Shown here one piece after another: positions 24,235 to 34,680 of a stretch of DNA of 64,000 nucleotides. The notes under the pieces were generated by a model. It was given only the letters and a program-made list of their open reading frames with translations, had not been told where the DNA came from and did not search any database. The translations under genes and the position numbers were made by a program. This DNA is from Antedon mediterranea (Eukaryota; Echinodermata; Crinoidea; Comatulida; Antedonidae), in NCBI RefSeq assembly GCF_964355755.1, contig NC_092679.1, positions 9,612,001-9,676,000 on the forward strand, read 5' to 3'. Numbering within the stretch: position 1 is the first letter of the stretch; every line of letters begins with the position of its first letter.

Positions 24235-25640
24235 ACACTTTGATGTTTTTATGTTAACAAGTTTTTTCGAAAATCACAAAATGGTCTAAAACGTTTCCAA
24301 ATGCGATTTGAAGCTATTCTGTACACTTTGATGTTTTGTGTGAAAATTTTCTGTCGAAATGCTCAAAATGGTCAAAAACGTTTTTAAATACGATATTAAG
24401 CTACTTTGTGCTCTTTGATGTTTTTGTGTGAAATGTTTTATCGAAATGCTCAAAATGGTCTAAAACGGTTTCTAATGTGATTTCAAGCACTTTGATGTTT
24501 TTGTGTAACCAAGTTTTTCGAAAATCACAAAATTGTCTAAAACGTCTCCAAATGCGATTTGAAGCTATTCTGTACACTTTTGTGTTTTTATGTTAACAAG
24601 TTTTTTCGAAAATCACAAAATGGTCTAAAACGTCTCCAAATGCGATTTAAAGCTATTTTAAGCACTTTTGTGTTTTTGTGTAACCAAGTTTTTTCGAAAA
24701 TCACAAAAGGGTCTAAAATGTATGTAAATGCGATTTGAAGCTATTTAAAGCACTTTGGTGTTTTTAGGTTAACAAGTTTTTTCGAAAATCACAAAATGGT
24801 CTAAAACGTCTACAAATGCGATTTGAAGCTATTCTAAGCACTTTTGTGTTTTTATGTTAACAAGTTTTTTCGAAAATCACAAAATGGTCTAAAACGTCTC
24901 TAAATGCGATTTGAAGCTTTTCTGTACACTTTGATGTTTTTATGTTAACAAGTTTTTTCGAAAATCACAAAATGGTCTAAAACGTTTTCAAATGCGATTT
25001 GAAGCTATTCTGTACACTTTGATGTTTTGTGTGAAAATTTTCTGTCGAAATGCTCAAAATGGTCAAAAACGTTTTTAAATACGATATTAAGCTACTTTGT
25101 GCTCTTTGATGTTTTTGTGTGAAATGTTTTATCGAAATGCTCAAAATGGTCTAAAACGGTTTCTAATGTGATTTCAAGCACTTTGATGTTTTTGTGTAAC
25201 CAAGTTTTTCGAAAATCACAAAATTGTCTAAAACGTCTCCAAATGCGATTTGAAGCTATTCTGTACACTTTGGTGTTTTTATGTTAACAAGTTTTTTCGA
25301 AAATCACAAAATGGTCTAAAACGTCTCCAAATGCGATTTAAAGCTATTTTAAGCACTTTTGTGTTTTTGTGTAACCAAGTTTTTTCGAAAATCACAAAAG
25401 GGTCTAAAATGTATGTAAATGCGATTTGAAGCTATTTAAAGCACTTTGGTGTTTTTAGGTTAACAAGTTTTTTCGAAAATCACAAAATGGTCTAAAACGT
25501 CTACAAATGCGATTTGAAGCTATTCTAAGCACTTTTGTGTTTTTATGTTAACAAGTTTTTTCGAAAATCACAAAATGGTCTAAAACGTCTCTAAATGCGA
25601 TTTGAAGCTTTTCTGTACACTTTGATGTTTTTATGTTAAC
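24235..25640 (+). repeat. 691-bp tandem duplication (8-monomer HOR)
   Basis: Two copies lie at offset 691: gtcaaaaacg at 24371 and 25062, and tatgtaaatg at 24721 and 25412. Each unit holds one B-C-D cassette, then a ctgtacac monomer, an aaagctatttt monomer with acttttgtg, a gggtctaaaatgtatg monomer, an atttaaagc monomer with ttttaggttaac, and two more standard units. Seven units of 87-88 bp plus one of 77 bp fit the length. The match fades at about 25640, just left of the unique island. Related units with the rare gtatgtaaatgcg occur near 35543 and 39630. Confidence 0.88.
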
Positions 25641-25812
25641 AACTTTTTTCGAAAATCACAAAATGGTCTAAAATGTCTCCAAATGCGATTTGAAGCTATT
25701 CTAAGCACTTTGGTGTTTTTATGGAAACAATTTTTTTCGAAAATCACAAAATGGTCTAAAACGTCTCCAATAGCGATTTGAAGCTTTTCTGTACACTTTG
25801 GTGTGCCACGGG

Positions 25813-25875
25813 CGGCGTTTGAAACCCCAAGGGACATGCGTTGAACACCCATGGTCGGCGTTAGACACCAAACGT
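25813..25875 (+). repeat. Degenerate ~20-22-bp minisatellite
   Basis: Three imperfect units start with gcgtt at 25816, 25838 and 25858: gcgtttgaaacccc, gcgttgaacaccc and gcgttagacacc. Spacers such as aagggacat and atggtcg separate them, giving periods of 22 and 20 bp. The preceding gccacgggcg may be the end of a fourth unit. This segment is much more GC-rich than the surrounding satellite and forms the very left end of the island. Minisatellite arrays of this kind occur inside some non-autonomous transposons, but nothing here proves that origin. Confidence 0.7.
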
Positions 25876-26280
25876 ACCTTCTGTGTTTGAGGGCGATAAT
25901 CACTAACTTTTGCTTGTCTGAGGATTCTGGGATAGCTTTTATTCGATCAAGCGTAAAATTTACTTTCCAAAAATGTCAACGACAACATTTTCGCTATTGG
26001 AAAATCTTTTGAAAATATTAATTAAAAACTGATTAATTAATCAAAATTACGTTGTTTGTGGACTACACGTTTCCCGTATCTAGTCAGACAACCGGAAATA
26101 CTGATTCCTTTGTTGAAAAATGTGCAACGCGAGAAGGATTTTTTGTAGGCCCATGCAGCACGTTGTCAGAATTTACTCGCCTGAGCAACTTGCTTGTAGT
26201 GGGCATGCTCAGACTAACGATGGTGATAGGATGGTTTGATTGGGCCTAGGCTAAAATTATACGATGGCGGTTTATTTGAA
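25876..26280. other. Mixed-composition unique segment, no gene recognised
   Basis: This is non-repetitive DNA with more balanced composition than the satellite. It contains a perfect 12-bp palindrome (gattaattaatc, 26031-26042), a 7-bp inverted pair (ctgagca at 26181, tgctcag at 26206) and the palindrome gcctaggc (26244-26251). An open frame at 26052-26249 on the plus strand would need a TTG start, is 65 codons long, and shows no recognisable motif, so I do not call it a gene. I recognise no tRNA, rRNA or known transposon domain. It may be a fragment of a larger element or of former unique DNA. Confidence 0.5.
26031..26042. repeat. Perfect 12-bp palindrome gattaattaatc
   Basis: The sequence reads the same on both strands and lies in the AT-rich left-centre of the island. 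No gene is positioned to be controlled by it, so no operator role is proposed. Confidence 0.8.
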
Positions 26281-26580
26281 TAAAATAACTCGTATCTAAC
26301 TCTCCTATTATTACTTTTGTTCAAGTAAATGTACATTTATAGGTATGTATTATAAATATTTGTTTCTTGGGGTTTTCTAAATATCATTTTATTATCGTTT
26401 TTATACGATTTTTTTAAAGAAATTTTATTTAAAAATTTTATTTTTTTTAATTCATACATTTCATAAATAAAAATAAATCATACAAATATTCATTATACAT
26501 CATTTTACAGGAAATTTAATAAGGAATATTTGTTTTTAGAAACATATTTTCATACATTTATAATAAAATGATGAAATTAC
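26281..26580. other. AT-rich segment of the island with a 12-bp inverted repeat
   Basis: This segment is very rich in A and T, with runs such as ttttattttttttaattc and aaataaaaataaatc. It contains an inverted pair, tcattttattat (26384-26395) and ataataaaatga (26560-26571), separated by about 164 bp, and a direct pair of aatatttgttt (near 26356 and 26526). In sequence this AT-rich, such matches can arise by chance. No coding potential is visible. Confidence 0.6.
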
Positions 26581-26586
26581 TGTTTT

Positions 26587-26687
26587 AAAAATGTCAACTC
26601 CCTGGAGTACTATAAAAATGCTGTTCTGAAAAGAATTCGGTTGAGGGGAAATGGCTCTCTCTAGGGAATTCGGTACTAAGAGGGTTT
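26587..26687. repeat. Right end of the island with short direct repeats
   Basis: The 12-mer aaaaatgtcaac at 26587-26598 also occurs at 25969-25980 in the same orientation, 618 bp upstream. The 9-mer gaattcggt occurs twice, at 26633-26641 and 26666-26674, 33 bp apart, each followed shortly by a G-rich run (gagggg, agaggg). The island then ends in gggttt before satellite resumes at 26688. These may mark the end structure of an element, but neither pair is long enough to be decisive. Confidence 0.6.
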
Positions 26688-29394
26688 CAAGTTTTTTCGA
26701 AAATCACAAAATGGTCTAAAACGTCTCCAAATGCGATTTGAAGCTATTCTGTACACTTTGATGTTTTTATGTTAACAAGTTTTTTCGAAAATCACAAAAT
26801 GGTCTAAAACGTCTACAAATGCGATTTGAAGCTATTCTAAGCACTTTTGTGTTTTTATGTTAACAAGTTTTTTCGAAAATAACAAAATGGTCTAAAATGT
26901 CTGCAAATGCGATTTGAAGCTATTCTTAGCACATTGGTGTTTTTATTTAAACAAATTTTTTCGAAACTCACAAAATGGTCTAAAACGTCTCCAAATGCGA
27001 TTTGAAGCTATTTTAAGCACTTTGGTGTTTTTGTGTTAACAAGTTTTTCGAAAAGCTCAAAATGGTCTAAAACGTTTTTAAACACGATATTAAGCTATTT
27101 TGTGCTCTTTGATGTTTTTTTGTGAAAAGTTTTAGTGAAATGCTCAAAATGGTCTAAAACGATTTCTAATGTGATTTTAAGCACTTTGATGTTTTTATGT
27201 TAACTAGTTTTTTCGAAAATCACAAAATGGTCTAAAACGACTCCAAATGTGATTTGAAGCTATTCTAAGCACTTTGGTGTTTTTATGTTAACAGTTTTTT
27301 CGAAAATCACAAAATGGTCTAAAACGTTTCCAAATGCGATTTGAAGCTATTCTGTACACTTTGATGTTTTTATGGTAACAAGTCTTTTAGAAAATCACAA
27401 AATGGTCTAAAACATCTCCAAATGCGATTTAAAGCTATTTTAAGCACTTTTGTGTTTTTGTGTAACCAAGTTTTTTCGAAAATCACAAAAGGGTCTAAAA
27501 TGTCTCTAAATGCGATTTGAAGCTACTCTAAGCACTTTGGTGTTTTTATGTTAACAAGTTTTTTCGAAAATCACAAAATGGTCTAAAACGTCTCCAAATG
27601 CGATTTGAAGCTATTCTGTACACTTTGATGTTTTTATGTTAACAAGTTTTTTCGAAAATCACAAAATGGTCTAAAACGTCTACAAATGCGATTTGAAGCT
27701 AATCTGTACACTTTGATGTTTTGTGTGAAAATTTTCTGTCGAAATGCTCAAAATGGTCAAAAACGTTTTTAAATACGATATTAAGCTACTTTGTGCTCTT
27801 TGATGTTTTTGTGTGAAATGTTTTATCGAAATGCTCAAAATGGTCTAAAACGGTTTCTAATGTGATTTCAAGCACTTTGATGTTTTTGTGTAACCAAGTT
27901 TTTCGAAAATCACAAAATTGTCTAAAACGTCTCCAAATGCGATTTGAAGCTATTCTGTACACTTTGGTGTTTTTATGTTAACAAGTTTTTTCGAAAATCA
28001 CAAAATGGTCTAAAACGTCTCCAAATGCGATTTAAAGCTATTTTAAGCACTTTTGTGTTTTTGTGTAACCAAGTTTTTTCGAAAATCACAAAAGGGTCTA
28101 AAATGTCTGTAAATGCGATTTGAAGCTATTTAAAGCACTTTGGTGTTTTTAGGTTAACAAGTTTTTTCGAAAATCACAAAATGGTCTAAAACGTCTACAA
28201 ATGCGATTTGAAGCTATTCTAAGCACTTTTGTGTTTTTATGTTAACAAGTTTTTTCGAAAATAACAAAATGGTCTAAAACGTCTCCAAATGCGATTTGAA
28301 GCTATTTTAAGCACTTTGGTGTTTTTGTGTTAACAAGTTTTTCGAAATGCTCAAAATGGTCTAAAACGTCTCCAAATGCGATTTGAAGCTATTCTAAGCA
28401 CTTTGGTGTTTTTATGTTAACAAGTTTTTTCGAAAATCACAAAATGGTATAAAACGTCTCCAAATGCGATTTGAAGCTATTCTAAGCACTTTGGTGTTTT
28501 TATGTTAACAAGTTTTTTCGAAAATCACAAAATGGTCTAAAACGTTTTCAAATGCGATTTGAAGCTATTCTGTACACTTTGATGTTTTGTGTGAAAATTT
28601 TCTTTTGAAATGCTCAAAATGGTCAAAAACGTTTTTAAATACGATATTAAGCTACTTTGTGCTCTTTGATGTTTTTGTGTGAAATGTTTTATCGAAATGC
28701 TCAAAATGGTCTAAAACGGTTTCTAATGTGATTTCAAGCACTTTGATGTTTTTGTGTAACCAAGTTTTTCGAAAATCACAAAATTGTCTAAAACGTCTCC
28801 AAATGCGATTTGAAGCTATTCTGTACACTTTGATGTTTTTATGTTAACAAGTTTTTCGAAAATCACAAAATGGTCTAAAACGTCTCCAAATGCGATTTTA
28901 AGCTATTCTAAGCACTTTTGTGTTTTTATGTTAACAAGTTTTTTTGAAAATCACAAAATGGTCTAAAACGTCTCTAAATGCGATTTGAAGCTTTTCTGTA
29001 CACTTTGATGTTTTTATGTTAACAACTTTTTTCGAAAATCACAAAATGGTCTAAAATGTCTCCAAATGCGATTTGAAGCTATTCTAAGCACTTTGGTGTT
29101 TTTATGGAAACAATTTTTTTCGAAAATCACAAAATGGTCTAAAACGTCTCCAATAGCGATTTGAAGCTTTTCTGTACACTTTGATGTTTTTATGTTAACA
29201 AGTTTTTTCGAAAATCACAAAATGGTCTAAAACGTCTACAAATGCGATTTGAAGCTATTCTGTACACTTTGATGTTTTTATGTTAACAAGTTTTTTCGAA
29301 ATTCACAAAATGGTCTAAAACGTCTACAAATGCGATTTGAAGCTATTCTGTACACTTTGATGTTTTTATGTTAACAAGTTTTTTCGAAAATCAC

Positions 29395-32300
29395 AAAATG
29401 GTCTAAAACGTTTCCAAATGCGATTTGAAGCTATTCTGTACACTTTGATGTTTTGTGTGAAAATTTTCTGTCGAAATGCTCAAAATGGTCAAAAACGTTT
29501 TTAAATACGATATTAAGCTACTTTGTGCTCTTTGATGTTTTTGTGTGAAATGTTTTATCGAAATGCTCAAAATGGTCTAAAACGGTTTCTAATGTGATTT
29601 CAAGCACTTTGATGTTTTTGTGTAACCAAGTTTTTCGAAAATCACAAAATTGTCTAAAACGTCTCCAAATGCGATTTGAAGCTATTCTGTACTCTTTGAT
29701 GTTTTTATGTTAACAAGTTTTTCGAAAATCACAAAATGGTCTAAAACGTCTCCAAATGCGATTTTAAGCTATTCTAAGCACTTTGGTGTTTTTATGTTAA
29801 CAAGTTTTTTCGAAAATCACAAAATGGTCTAAAACGTCTCCAAATGCGATTTGAAGCTATTTTAAGCACTTTGGTGCTTTTGTGTAACCAAGTTTTTTCG
29901 AAAATCACGAAATGGTCTAAAACGTCTCCAAATGCGATTTGAAGCTATTCTAAGCACTTTGGTGTTTTTACGTTAACAAGTTTTTTCGAAATTCACAAAA
30001 TGGTCTAAAACGTCTCCAAATGCGATTTGAAGCTATTCTGTACACTTTGATGTTTTTATGTTAACAAGTTTTTTCGAAAATCACAAAATGGTCTAAAACG
30101 TTTCCAAATGCGATTTGAAGCTATTCTGTACACTTTGAAGTTTTGTGTGAAAATTTTCTGTCGAAATGCTCAAAATGGTCAAAAACGTTTTTAAATACGA
30201 TATTAAGCTACTTTGTGCTCTTTGATGTTTTTGTGTGAAATGTTTTATCGAAATGCTCAAAATGGTCTAAAACGGTTTCTAATGTGATTTCAAGCACTTT
30301 GATGTTTTTGTGTAACCAAGTTTTTTCGAAAATCACAAAATTGTCTAAAACGTCTCCAAATGCGATTTGAAGCTATTCTGTACACTTTGGTGTTTTTATG
30401 TTAACAAGTTTTTTCGAAAATCACAAAATGGTCTAAAACGTCTACAAATGCGATTTGAAGCTATTCTAAGCACTTTTGTGTTTTTATGTTAACAAGTTTT
30501 TTCGAAAATCACAAAATGGTCTAAAACGTCTCTAAATGCGATTTGAAGCTTTTCTGTACACTTTGATGTTTTTATGTTAACAACTTTTTTCGAAAATCAC
30601 AAAATGGTCTAAAATGTCTCCAAATGCGATTTGAAGCTATTCTAAGCACTTTGGTGTTTTTATGGAAACAATTTTTTTCGAAAATCACAAAATGGTCTAA
30701 AACGTCTCCAAATGCGATTTGAAGCTTTTCTGTACACTTTGATGTTTTTATGTTAACAAGTTTTTTCGAAAATCACAAAATGGTCTAAAACGTCTACAAA
30801 TGCGATTTGAAGCTATTCTAAGCACTTTTGTGTTTTTATGTTAACAAGTTTTTTCGAAAATAACAAAATGGTCTAAAATGTCTGCAAATGCGATTTGAAG
30901 CTATTCTTAGCACATTGGAGTTTTTTATTAAACAAATTTTTTCGAAACTCACAAAATGGTCTAAAACGTCTCCAAATGCGATTTGAAGCTATTTTAAGCA
31001 CTTTGGTGTTTTTGTGTTAACAAGTTTTTCGAAAAGCTCAAAATGGTCTAAAACGTTTTTAAACACGATATTAAGCTATTTTGTGCTCTTTGATGTTTTT
31101 TTGTGAAAAGTTTTAGCGAAATGCTCAAAATGGTCTAAAACGATTTCTAATGTGATTTTAAGCACTTTGATGTTTTTATGTTAACTAGTTTTTTCAAAAA
31201 TCACAAAATGGTCTAAAACGTCTCCAAATGTGATTTGAAGCTATTCTAAGCACTTTGGTGTTTTTATGTTAACAGTTTTTTCGAAAATCACAAAATGGTC
31301 TAAAACGTTTCCAAATGCGATTTGAAGCTATTCTGTACACTTTGATGTTTTTATGGTAACAAGTCTTTTAGAAAATCACAAAATGGTCTAAAACATCTCC
31401 AAATGCGATTTAAAGCTATTTTAAGCACTTTTGTGTTTTTGTGTAACCAAGTTTTTTCGAAAATCACAAAAGGGTCTAAAATGTCTCTAAATGCGATTTG
31501 AAGCTACTCTAAGCACTTTGGTGTTTTTATGTTAACAAGTTTTTTCGAAAATCAATAAATGGTCTAAAATGTCTCCAAATGCGATTTGAAGCTATTCTGT
31601 ACACTTTGCTGTTTTGTGTGAAAAATGTTTGTCGAAATCCTCAAAATGGTCAAAAACGTTTTTAAATACGATATTAAGCTATTTTGTGCTCTTTGATGTT
31701 TTCGTGTGAAAAGTTTTATCGAAATACTCAAAATGGTCTAAAACGGTTTCTAATGTGATTTTAAGCACTTTGATGTTTTTGTGTAACCAAGTTTTTTCGA
31801 AAATCACAAAATGGTCTAAAACGTCTCCAAATGCGATTTGAAGCTTTTCTGTACACTTTGGTGTTTTTATGTTAACAAGTTTTTCGAAAATCACAAAATG
31901 GTCTAAAACGTCTCCAAATGCGATTTAAAGCTATTTTAAGCACTTTTGTGTTTTTGTGTAACCAAGTTTTTTCGAAAATCACAAAAGGGTCTAAAATGTC
32001 TGTAAATGCGATTTGAAGCTATTTAAAGCACTTTGGTGTTTTTAGGTTAACAAGTTTTTTCGAAAATCACAAAATGGTCTAAAACGTCTACAAATGCGAT
32101 TTGAAGCTATTCTAAGCACTTTTGTGTTTTTATGTTAACAAGTTTTTTCGAAAATCACAAAAATGGTCTAAAACGTTTCCAAATGCGATTTGAAGCTATT
32201 CTGTACACTTTGATGTTTTGTGTGAAAATTTTCTGTCGAAATGCTCAAAATGGTCAAAAACGTTTTTAAATACGATATTAAGCTATTCTAAGCACTTTGG

Positions 32301-32785
32301 TGTTTTTATGTTAACAAGTTTTTTCGAAAATCACAAAATGGTATAAAACGTCTCCAAATGCGATTTGAAGCTATTCTAAGCACTTTGGTGTTTTTATGTT
32401 AACAAGTTTTTTCGAAAATCACAAAATGGTCTAAAACGTTTCCAAATGCGATTTGAAGCTATTCTGTACACTTTGATGTTTTGTGTGAAAATTTTCTGTC
32501 GAAATGCTCAAAATGGTCAAAAACGTTTTTAAATACGATATTAAGCTACTTTGTGCTCTTTGATGTTTTTGTGTGAAATGTTTTATCGAAATGCTCAAAA
32601 TGGTCTAAAACGGTTTCTAATGTGATTTCAAGCACTTTGATGTTTTTGTGTAACCAAGTTTTTCGAAAATCACAAAATTGTCTAAAACGTCTCCAAATGC
32701 GATTTGAAGCTATTCTGTACACTTTGATGTTTTTATGTTAACAAGTTTTTCGAAAATCACAAAATGGTCTAAAACGTCTCCAAAT
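29395..32785 (+). repeat. Third copy of part of the 5974-bp duplication
   Basis: This matches 9917-13290 at an offset of 19478-19480 (29645 against 10167, 31611 against 12131). It contains the rare ctttgaagttttg cassette (30136, 10655, 16630), the gctgttttgtgtgaaaaatg unit and the ggtataaaacg unit. It retains the 516 bp lost from the copy at 13472-18836. At two sites it carries the common state (ctaaaacgtctcc near 29831, gctattctaag near 29943). The other two copies share derived states there (ctaaacgtctcc, gctgttctaag), so this copy branched off first. Confidence 0.85.
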
Positions 32786-34680
32786 GCGATTTTAAGCTAT
32801 TCTAAGCACTTTGGTGTTTTTATGTTAACAAGTTTTTTTGAAAATCTCAAAATGGTCTAAAACGTCTCTAAATGCGATTTGAAGCTTTTCTGTACACTTT
32901 GATGTTTTTATGTTAACAACTTTTTTCGAAAATTACAAAATGGTCTAAAATGTCTCCAAATGCGATTTGAAGCTATTCTAAGCACTTTGGTGTTTTTATG
33001 GAAACAATTTTTTTCGAAAATCACAAAATGGTCTAAAACGTCTCCAATAGCGATTTGAAGCTTTTCTGTACACTTTGGTGTTTTTATGTTAACAAGTTTT
33101 TTCGAAAATCACAAAATGGTCTAAAACGTTTCCAAATGCGATTTGAAGCTATTCTGTACACTTTGATGTTTTGTGTGAAAATTTTCTGTCGAAATGCTCA
33201 AAATGGTCATAAACGTTTTTAAATACGATATTAAGCTACTTTGTGCTCTTTGATGTTTTTGTGTGAAAAGTTTTATCGAAATGCTCAAAATGGTCTAAAA
33301 CGGTTTCTAATGTGATTTCAAGCACTTTGATGTTTTTGTGTAACCAAGTTTTTCGAAAATCACAAAATTGTCTTAAACGTCTCCAAATGCGATTTGAAGC
33401 TATTCTGTACACTTTGATGTTTTTATGTTAACAAGTTTTTTCGAAAATCACAAAAGAGTCTAAAATATCTCGAAATGCGATTTGAAGCTATTCTAAGCAC
33501 TTTGGTGTTTTTATGTTAACAAGTTTTTTCGAAATCACAAAATGGTCTAAAATGTCTCCAAATGCGATTTGAAGCTAATCTTAGCACATTGGTGTTTTTA
33601 TGTTAACAAGTTTTTTCGAAAATCACAAAATGGTCTAAAACGACTCCAAATGCGATTTGAAGCTATTTTGTATACTTTTGTGTTTTTATGTTAACAAGTT
33701 TTTTCGAAAATCACAAAATGGTCTAAAACGTCTCCAATAGCGATTTGAAGCTTTTCTGTACACTTTGGTGTTTTTATGTTAACAAATTTTTTCGAAAATC
33801 ACAAAATGGTCTAAAACGTCTCCAAATGCCATTTGAAGCTATTCTGTACACTTTGATGTTTTTATGTTAACAAGTTTTTTCGAAAATCACAAAATGGTCT
33901 AAAACGTTTCCAAATGCGATTTGAAGCTATTCTGTACACTTTGATGTTTTGTGTGAACATTTTCTGTCGAAATGCTCAAAATGGTCAAAAACGTTTTTAA
34001 ATACGATATTAAGCTACTTTGTGCTCTTTGATGTTTTTGTGTGAAATGTTTTATCGAAATGCTCAAAATGGTCTAAAACGGTTTCTAATGTGATTTCAAG
34101 CACTTTGATGTTTTTGTATAACCAAGTTTTTCGAAAATCACAAAATTGTCTAAAACGTCTCCAAATGCGATTTTAAGCTATTCTGTACACTTTGATGTTT
34201 TTGGGTTAACAAGTTTTTCGAAAATCACAAAATGGTCTAAAACGTCTCCAAATGCGATTTGAAGCTATTCTAAGCACTTTGGTGTTTTTATGTTAACAAG
34301 TTTTTCGAAAATCACAAAATTGTCTAAAACGTCTCCAAATGCGATTTGAAGCTATTCTGTACACTTTGATGTTTTTATGTTAACAAGTTTTTCGAAAATC
34401 ACAAAATGGTCTAAAACGTCTCCAAATGCGATTTTAAGCTATTCTAAGCACTTTGGTGTTTTTATGTTAACAAGTTTTTTTGAAAATCACAAAATGGTCT
34501 AAAACGTCTCTAAATGCGATTTGAAGCTTTTCTGTACACTTTGATGTTTTTATGTTAACAACTTTTTTCGAAAATCACAAAATGGTCTAAAATGTCTCCA
34601 AATGCGATTTGAAGCTATTCTAAGCACTTTGGTGTTTTTATGGAAACAATTTTTTTCGAAAATCACAAAATGGTCTAAAA
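32350..34680 (+). repeat. ~2-kb block, copy 1 (offset 9115)
   Basis: This matches 41465-43795 at an exact offset of 9115 over its main part, checked at aaaatctcaa (32841/41956), ggtcataaacg (33206/42321), ttttgtatac (33666/42781) and ttgggttaac (34201/43316). The copies share many rare variants, including aaattacaaaatgg, agagtctaaaatatctcg and gtataaccaag. This suggests a recent long-range copying event. Left of about 32570 the match is looser, with one base of length difference. At 34685 the copies diverge (ccaaatgcg against ccaatagcg). Confidence 0.85.

Larger units (their letters stand above)
1..25804 (+). repeat. Left block of ~88-bp tandem satellite
   Basis: This stretch is head-to-tail copies of a monomer of about 88 bp with no unique spacers and no inversions that I could see. 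Anchoring on cacaaaatggtc, the first copies start at 71, 159, 247, 335, 422, 509 and 579, giving spacings of 88, 88, 88, 87, 87 and 70 bp. Base composition is strongly AT-rich. The array is already running at base 1, so its left end is outside the window. It stops mid-monomer at 25804, where a unique island begins. No gene is seen in it. The short open frames present are by-products of the repeat: the same peptide recurs wherever the same monomer order recurs. Such arrays are typical of eukaryotic centromeric or other heterochromatic DNA, but position on the chromosome cannot be seen from here. Confidence 0.98.
25805..26687. mobile_element. 883-bp non-satellite island, possible insertion
   Basis: This is the only stretch without satellite sequence. 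The left satellite ends in ctttggtgt and the right resumes with caagttttttcg. An uninterrupted monomer would have about 11 bp (ttttatgttaa) between these points, so the island replaces a small piece of one monomer with the phase otherwise kept. I see no terminal inverted repeats (the ends are gccacgggcggc and actaagagggttt), no clear target-site duplication, no poly-A tail and no transposase-like frame. Contents from left to right are a degenerate minisatellite, a mixed-composition segment (about 25876-26280), an AT-rich segment, and an end with short direct repeats. It could be a non-autonomous or decayed transposon, filler DNA from end-joining repair, or a remnant of older flanking DNA. Calling it mobile is a guess. 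Confidence 0.4.

Noticed and set aside
25631-25903. 90-codon minus-strand frame crossing the satellite-island junction
   Set aside because: It spans the minisatellite and two satellite monomers. It has no recognisable domain, and its repetitive C-terminal part is the translated satellite.
26181-26212. Hairpin (ctgagca / tgctcag) as a terminator or small RNA
   Set aside because: It has only a 7-bp stem with an 18-base loop and no T-tract, and no gene lies upstream. It is a likely chance match.
26052-26249. 65-codon plus-strand frame in the island
   Set aside because: It needs a TTG start, is short, shows no motif I can recognise, and has no supporting promoter or splice context. It may be a random frame in unique DNA.
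25805-26687. Classical DNA transposon or retroposon
   Set aside because: I could not find terminal inverted repeats, a target-site duplication, a poly-A tail or any enzyme motif. It is kept only as a possible insertion of unknown type.
31679-31894. 71-codon minus-strand frame
   Set aside because: It consists only of B, C and D satellite units in frame by length coincidence.
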